NCBI GenBank assembly: GCA_947465275.1
Contig: CANIAI010000047.1
Coordinates: 1-10,181, forward strand
Direction: 5' to 3'
Length of the DNA: 10,181 nt
Source of the DNA: Acidobacteriota bacterium
Lineage (GTDB): Bacteria; Acidobacteriota; Vicinamibacteria; Vicinamibacterales; UBA2999
The position numbers and the translations under genes are program-made. Numbering within the stretch: position 1 is the first letter of the stretch; every line of letters begins with the position of its first letter. Shown piece after piece: positions 7,127-10,181 of this stretch. Below the pieces are notes generated by a model. That model made no database searches. It saw nothing but the letters and a program-made list of their open reading frames with translations, and was not told where the DNA came from.

Positions 7127-8260
7127 CGCATCCACGACGAGACGCTCGCCCTCGCACGCGATCTGCTGTCGCGCCGGTCGCTCACGCCCGACGACGCCGG
7201 CTGCCTCGACCTCGTGGCGGCGCGCCTCGCGCGCATCGGCTTCCGCTGCGAGCGGATCGACCGCGCGGGCGTCGGCAACCTCTGGGCGCGGCGCGGCACG
7301 GCGGCGCCGCTCGTCTGCTTCGCGGGGCATGCGGACGTCGTCCCGACCGGGCCGGTCGAGCAGTGGAGCAGCGACCCCTTCACGCCGACCGAGCGCGACG
7401 GCAACCTCTACGCGCGCGGCGCGGTCGACATGAAGGGCCCGTTCGCGGCGGCGATCACCGCGATCGAGCGCGTGGTGGAACGGCGGCCCGACCATCCCGG
7501 GTCGATCGCCGTGCTGCTGACATCGGACGAGGAAGGGGTCGCGACCGACGGCACCGTCGCCGTCGTCGAGGCGCTGGCGGCGCGCGGTGAGCGGATCGAC
7601 CAGTCGATCGTGACCGAGTCGACCTCGGTGCGGCAGCTGGGCGACGGCCTGAAGAACGGGCGGCGCGGTTCGCTGAACGGGACGCTCACCATCCGCGGCG
7701 TCCAGTGCCACATCGCGTATCCGCACCTGGGGAAGAACCCGATCCACCTGGCGGCGCCGGCCCTCGCGGAGCTGGCTGCAATCCGCTGGGACGAGGGGAA
7801 CGACTACTTTCCGCCCACCAGCTTCCAGATCTCGAACATCCACGCGGGGACCGGGGCGGTGAACGTCGTCCCGGGCGCGCTGACGCTGCTGTTCAATTTC
7901 CGATTCGCGCCGACGTCGACGGTGGAAGGGCTGCAGGCGCGGGTGGTGGACGTGCTCACGCGGCACGGGCTCGACTACGAGCTGCAGTGGAGCGTGTCGG
8001 CGCGGCCGTTCCTGACGCCGAAGGGTCCGCTGGTGGATGTACTCGGCGCGGCGATTCGCGAGGTGACCGGCGTGGAGCCGGAACTGTCGACCGGCGGCGG
8101 CACGTCAGACGCGCGCTACCTCGCGACCATCTCGGGCGAGGTGGTCGAGTTCGGGCCGGTGAACGAGTCGATGCACAAGGTCGACGAGCACATCCGCCTC
8201 GCCGACATCGCCCCGCTCTCCCTTATCTACGAAATCACGCTCGACCGGCTGCTGCGGTAG
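7112..8260 (+). CDS. dapE: Succinyl-diaminopimelate desuccinylase
   Basis: DapE is a dinuclear zinc amidohydrolase of the M20 family. It releases succinate from N-succinyl-LL-diaminopimelate to give LL-diaminopimelate. The 382-residue product aligns along its full length with E. coli DapE. The expected metal and catalytic residues are His73 (GHADVVP), Asp106 (GAVDMKG), catalytic Glu140 with Glu141 (TSDEEG), Glu169 (TESTS) and His355 (NESMHKVDE). The KNGRRGSL and GTGAVNVVPG segments and the GGGTSDARY motif are also present. Two deviations stand out: GVQCH at 196-200, where E. coli has GVQGH, and TESTS in place of GEPSS. The metal ligands are kept, so activity is expected. It lies 29 nt after dapD and ends convergent with the next gene. 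The operon carries this branch contiguously but not dapA, dapB or dapF. Confidence 0.96.
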   Translation: MSRDARIHDETLALARDLLSRRSLTPDDAGCLDLVAARLARIGFRCERIDRAGVGNLWARRGTAAPLVCFAGHADVVPTGPVEQWSSDPFTPTERDGNLYARGAVDMKGPFAAAITAIERVVERRPDHPGSIAVLLTSDEEGVATDGTVAVVEALAARGERIDQSIVTESTSVRQLGDGLKNGRRGSLNGTLTIRGVQCHIAYPHLGKNPIHLAAPALAELAAIRWDEGNDYFPPTSFQISNIHAGTGAVNVVPGALTLLFNFRFAPTSTVEGLQARVVDVLTRHGLDYELQWSVSARPFLTPKGPLVDVLGAAIREVTGVEPELSTGGGTSDARYLATISGEVVEFGPVNESMHKVDEHIRLADIAPLSLIYEITLDRLLR

Positions 8261-8283
8261 CGCCCGGCCGTCCGGCCGGCGCT
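8259..8283. terminator. Hairpin between convergent dapE and the 85-residue gene
   Basis: AGCGCC (8259-8264) pairs with GGCGCT (8278-8283). After one bulged C, GGCC (8266-8269) pairs with GGCC (8274-8277) around a 4-nt loop. The stem begins in the dapE stop codon and lies in the 28-nt gap between convergent stops, so it probably ends both transcripts. No T-run is present. Confidence 0.55.
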
Positions 8284-8288
8284 GAGCG

Positions 8289-8546
8289 TCAGGACGTGAC
8301 GTCCTCGGTGAGCGGCAGTCGATAGATGGCTTCCATCGCGGGCTGGAGCATCTCGAAGTTAGTCCCGCCGCTGGACGCCACCGTCTCGCCGACGTCCGGT
8401 CGTCTGGCGATGGCCTTCGTGTAGTAGCTCCAGATCCCCTCGACGTTGCCCTCCTTGGCGTACCCCATGATGGTGTTCCTGGAGAGCCCCATCGAGGCGC
8501 AGTCGAGGATGCCGAACAGCGCGCGAGCCTTCTTGATGCGTGTCAT
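8289..8546 (-). CDS. Hypothetical protein, 85 residues, unrecognised
   Basis: I do not recognise this protein. The evidence for a gene is that 77 of 85 codons end in G or C, as in neighbouring genes, that no competing frame covers this stretch, and that it fits between its neighbours (28 nt to dapE, 37 nt after the zinc-ribbon gene). The N-terminus is basic (MTRIKKAR). A helical, partly hydrophobic middle follows (ALFGILDCASMGL, GNVEGIWSYYTKAIARR), and the tail is more polar. There is no signal peptide, transmembrane helix or obvious metal motif. No Shine-Dalgarno sequence precedes the ATG, and the frame stays open upstream into the end of the zinc-ribbon gene, so the start is uncertain. It includes codons uncommon in the window (AGA, AGG, CGA twice). 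It could be read through from the zinc-ribbon transcript. Confidence 0.6.
   Translation of the reverse strand: MTRIKKARALFGILDCASMGLSRNTIMGYAKEGNVEGIWSYYTKAIARRPDVGETVASSGGTNFEMLQPAMEAIYRLPLTEDVTS
8291..8305. terminator. Second small hairpin at the end of the 85-residue gene
   Basis: AGGACG (8291-8296) and CGTCCT (8300-8305) form a perfect 6-bp stem with loop TGA. It overlaps the last codons and stop of the minus-strand gene and lies 8 nt beyond the first hairpin. It may assist termination of dapE transcription or be incidental. Confidence 0.3.
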
Positions 8547-8583
8547 GCCTGCTTCACGAACCTGGTTGTTGACTGCCTGACGC

Positions 8584-9327
8584 CTACTTGACCACCACGG
8601 CGGGCGGCACCGGCGGGGGCGGCGGGATGTAGTACAGGATGCGGCGGCAGCTCTCGCACTGGATGATGCTGTTGTTCGCGCGGACGTTCTGGAACACCGG
8701 CGGCCGCATGCGCACGTGGCAGGCCGAGCAGAGCCCGTCGCGCGTCGCCTGGGCGAGGGCGATCCCCTTGCGCTGCTTCGCGGTGCCCTCGTAGATGTTC
8801 AGCGTCTGGGCCGGCAGCCCTGACGCGACGCTGCCGCGCTCGGCCTGCGCCTTCGCGAGCGCGGCCTCGGCCCCGGCCAGCTCCGCGTCGAGCTCCTGCT
8901 TCTCGGCGGTGATTTCCTTCTGCCGCGCGGCGAACGCCGCTTCGGCCGCCGTGATCTCCACGGCGAGCGCGTCGGCGCCGACCATGTGCTCGATGACCTT
9001 CTCTTCCGCGCTCGAGAGCTCGCGCTGCGCGGTCTCGATCTCGTGTCCCATCGCCTGGAACTCGCGGTTGGTCTTCACCGAGCCCTGCTGGTCCTTGTAC
9101 TTCGCCAGCCGCCCCTGATAGACGGCGGCCTCCTTCTCGAGCGCGCGCCGCTCTTCCTGGCTGATGCGGAGCTTGTCCTTCGCCTGATCGAGCACGTCCT
9201 TCGCCTCGGCGAGCCGGGCGTCGGCCTCGGCCACCTTCTGCGGATGGGCGGCAATGCGGGTGCGCGCCTCGATGAGGGCGGCGTCGATACGCTGGAGATC
9301 GATCAGCGACTGGAGTTCTGGCGACAT
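8584..9327 (-). CDS. Coiled-coil protein with C4-type zinc ribbon (zf-RING_7 / CT398-HP0958 type)
   Basis: The 247-residue product begins with about 165 residues of heptad-like, Ala/Glu/Lys/Arg-rich sequence, expected to form a long antiparallel coiled coil. It includes the family-typical KTNREFQAMGHEIETA near 85-100. A C-terminal zinc ribbon follows, with Cys200-x2-Cys203 and Cys224-x2-Cys227. Family members studied include HP0958 of Helicobacter pylori, which binds RpoN and flagellar transcripts, and chlamydial CT398, which is linked to type III secretion. In most bacteria the role is unknown, and I do not transfer those functions here. The protein ends in a run of five prolines and PPAVVVK. 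ATG 9327 has GAGGAG 4 nt upstream. It lies 54 nt after a tRNA gene with no terminator between, so both may share a transcript, downstream of rpoD. Confidence 0.85.
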   Translation of the reverse strand: MSPELQSLIDLQRIDAALIEARTRIAAHPQKVAEADARLAEAKDVLDQAKDKLRISQEERRALEKEAAVYQGRLAKYKDQQGSVKTNREFQAMGHEIETAQRELSSAEEKVIEHMVGADALAVEITAAEAAFAARQKEITAEKQELDAELAGAEAALAKAQAERGSVASGLPAQTLNIYEGTAKQRKGIALAQATRDGLCSACHVRMRPPVFQNVRANNSIIQCESCRRILYYIPPPPPVPPAVVVK

Positions 9328-9381
9328 CGGTCTCCTCGCCCGCCCGTGGGGCTGGCGTCTGGGAAGTCAGGGTGAGGGTCG

Positions 9382-9454
9382 TGGGCCCGCCAGGATTCGA
9401 ACCTGGGACCAACCGATTATGAGCCGGCCGCTCTAACCGCTGAGCTACGGGCCC
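9382..9454 (-). tRNA. tRNA with anticodon CAT, probably tRNA-Ile2 (lysidine type) rather than tRNA-Met
   Basis: A complete 73-nt cloverleaf is present without an encoded CCA. The acceptor GGGCCCG pairs with CGGGCCC, the D-stem is GCTC/GAGC, the anticodon stem GCCGG pairs with TCGGT (two G-U pairs), the loop is CTCATAA, and the T-arm is CCAGG-TTCGAAT-CCTGG. The anticodon CAT (9421-9419) occurs in initiator Met, elongator Met and Ile2 tRNAs. The paired first base (G1-C72) argues against an initiator. The short D-loop AGCGGTTA, the variable loop TGGTC, and C4-G69 with C5-G68 resemble E. coli ileX, and those two pairs are features TilS uses to select tRNA-Ile2. The Ile2 call is therefore favoured. 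The cloverleaf is certain, the isotype less so. Confidence 0.93.
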
Positions 9455-9493
9455 CCACGAGTGCGCGCTTCGAAAAATCTAACCCGGAAACGC

Positions 9494-9521
9494 GAAAGGC
9501 GGACCGTGGGGTCCGCCTTTC
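9494..9521 (-). terminator. Intrinsic-type terminator of rpoD
   Basis: A perfect 12-bp stem pairs GAAAGGCGGACC (9494-9505) with GGTCCGCCTTTC (9510-9521) around the 4-nt loop GTGG. It begins 13 nt past the rpoD stop on the minus strand. The 3' arm read in the transcript ends in CCUUUC followed by GCGUUU, giving a broken U-tract. This is the most convincing terminator in the window and separates rpoD from the tRNA. Confidence 0.85.
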
Positions 9522-9534
9522 ATCTACTGCCGTT

Positions 9535-10181
9535 CTACGTGCGTCCCTCGAGGAACGCCTTGAGCTTGCGCGACCGCGACGGGTGGCGCAGCTTGCGGAG
9601 CGCCTTGGCCTCGATCTGCCGGATGCGCTCGCGGGTCACGGCGAAGTTCTGCCCGACTTCCTCGAGCGTGTGCTCGCTGCCGTCGCCGACACCGAACCGC
9701 ATCTTGATCACCTTCTCCTCGCGCGGCGTCAGCGTCTTGAGGACGGCCTCCGTCTGCTCCTTGAGGTTCAGGTTGATGACCGCCTCGGCGGGCGAGACGA
9801 TGTTGCGGTCCTCGATGAAGTCGCCAAGATGCGAATCTTCCTCCTCCCCGATCGGGGTCTCGAGGGAGATCGGCTCCTGCGCGATCTTCAGCACCTTCCG
9901 CACCTTCGCCACCGGGATGTCCATCCGCTTGGCGATCTCTTCCGAGGTCGGTTCGCGCCCGAGTTCCTGCACGAGCGCGCGCGAGGTGCGAATCAGCTTG
10001 TTGATCGTCTCGATCATGTGGACCGGGATGCGGATCGTCCGCGCCTGGTCCGCAATCGCGCGGGTGATCGCCTGGCGGATCCACCACGTCGCGTAGGTCG
10101 AGAACTTGTAGCCGCGGCGGTACTCGAACTTGTCGACCGCCTTCATCAGGCCGATGTTGCCTTCCTGAATCAGGTCGAGGA
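9535..10181 (-). CDS. rpoD: Primary RNA polymerase sigma factor RpoD (N-terminus outside the window)
   Basis: RpoD directs RNA polymerase to housekeeping promoters. About 214 C-terminal residues are present and the frame runs off the window edge. In order, these are the end of region 2.2 (LDLIQEGNIGLMKAVDKFEY), regions 2.3-2.4, which melt and read the -10 box (YKFSTYATWWIRQAITRAIADQ), region 3 (RIPVHMIETINKL, then GREPTSEEIAKRM and SLETPIGEEEDSHLGDF), and region 4 with its -35-reading helix-turn-helix (TLEEVGQNFAVTRERIRQIE, then AKALRKLRHPSRSRKLKAFL). Regions 1.1, 1.2 and 2.1 are missing only because of the edge. The RHPSRS ending and intact region 4.2 mark a group 1 sigma factor. The promoter lies outside. 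Transcription ends at the hairpin just downstream. Confidence 0.98.
   Translation of the reverse strand, partial: LDLIQEGNIGLMKAVDKFEYRRGYKFSTYATWWIRQAITRAIADQARTIRIPVHMIETINKLIRTSRALVQELGREPTSEEIAKRMDIPVAKVRKVLKIAQEPISLETPIGEEEDSHLGDFIEDRNIVSPAEAVINLNLKEQTEAVLKTLTPREEKVIKMRFGVGDGSEHTLEEVGQNFAVTRERIRQIEAKALRKLRHPSRSRKLKAFLEGRT

Noticed and set aside
8543..9412. A 289-codon minus-strand frame starting inside the tRNA (MVPGSNPGGPT...)
   Set aside because: The opening peptide is the well-known false translation of a tRNA T-arm. The rest is another frame of the zinc-ribbon gene.
9254..9436. Plus-strand frame ending in ARIRTWDQPIMSRPL
   Set aside because: This is the familiar spurious peptide from the antisense of a tRNA gene, overlapping the start of the zinc-ribbon gene.
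9382..9454. The tRNA as an integration site for a mobile element
   Set aside because: There is no integrase gene, no direct repeat of the tRNA 3' end elsewhere in the window, and both flanks are core genes.
9476..9481. TAGATT on the minus strand as a -10 box for the tRNA
   Set aside because: It matches 4 of 6 positions, but the -35 position falls in the rpoD terminator stem without any match.

Overview
The window is GC-rich, densely packed bacterial chromosome. Every gene has strong G/C third-position bias and the window holds ordinary core genes. I see no insertion sequence, phage gene, CRISPR array or other sign of an accessory island. The gene set (FtsZ with a long disordered linker, the succinylase branch of diaminopimelate synthesis, a primary sigma-70 factor, a zf-RING_7 protein) fits a high-GC Gram-negative bacterium. 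My best guess is an Acidobacteriota-like lineage, but the sequence alone does not fix the phylum.

Layout. (1) 1-1206, +: the 3' end of ftsZ, missing about 35 N-terminal residues. Its stop codon lies inside a G-rich 11-bp tandem repeat, followed by a strong hairpin. (2) 1449-3194, +: a radical SAM protein of the B12-binding-like/TIGR03960 type, without the usual C-terminal DUF2344 partner domain. (3) 3244-4119, -: a small SpoVG-like protein and acpS (holo-ACP synthase). (4) 4234-8260, +: a tight run pgeF-dapC-dapD-dapE. (5) 8289-10181, -: an orphan 85-residue protein, a coiled-coil/C4 zinc-ribbon protein, a tRNA with anticodon CAT (probably tRNA-Ile2), and the 3' end of rpoD with its own terminator.

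How the genes fit together. The theme is cell envelope and division. FtsZ builds the division ring. PgeF prevents wrong residues entering the peptidoglycan stem peptide. DapD, DapC and DapE carry out three successive steps of the succinylase route to meso-diaminopimelate, the cross-linking residue of that peptide and the precursor of lysine. The pgeF stop and dapC start overlap (ATGA), dapD follows dapC by 6 nt, and dapE follows dapD by 29 nt, so the four are probably one operon. acpS diverges from this operon and activates acyl carrier protein for lipid synthesis.

No clearly new multi-gene system is visible. The points most worth a second look are a four-tract potential G-quadruplex built by a phased 11-bp repeat across the ftsZ stop codon, a Cys replacing the expected Gly beside a conserved His in DapE, the free-standing radical SAM protein, the divergent SpoVG-like protein, and the unrecognised 85-residue gene.
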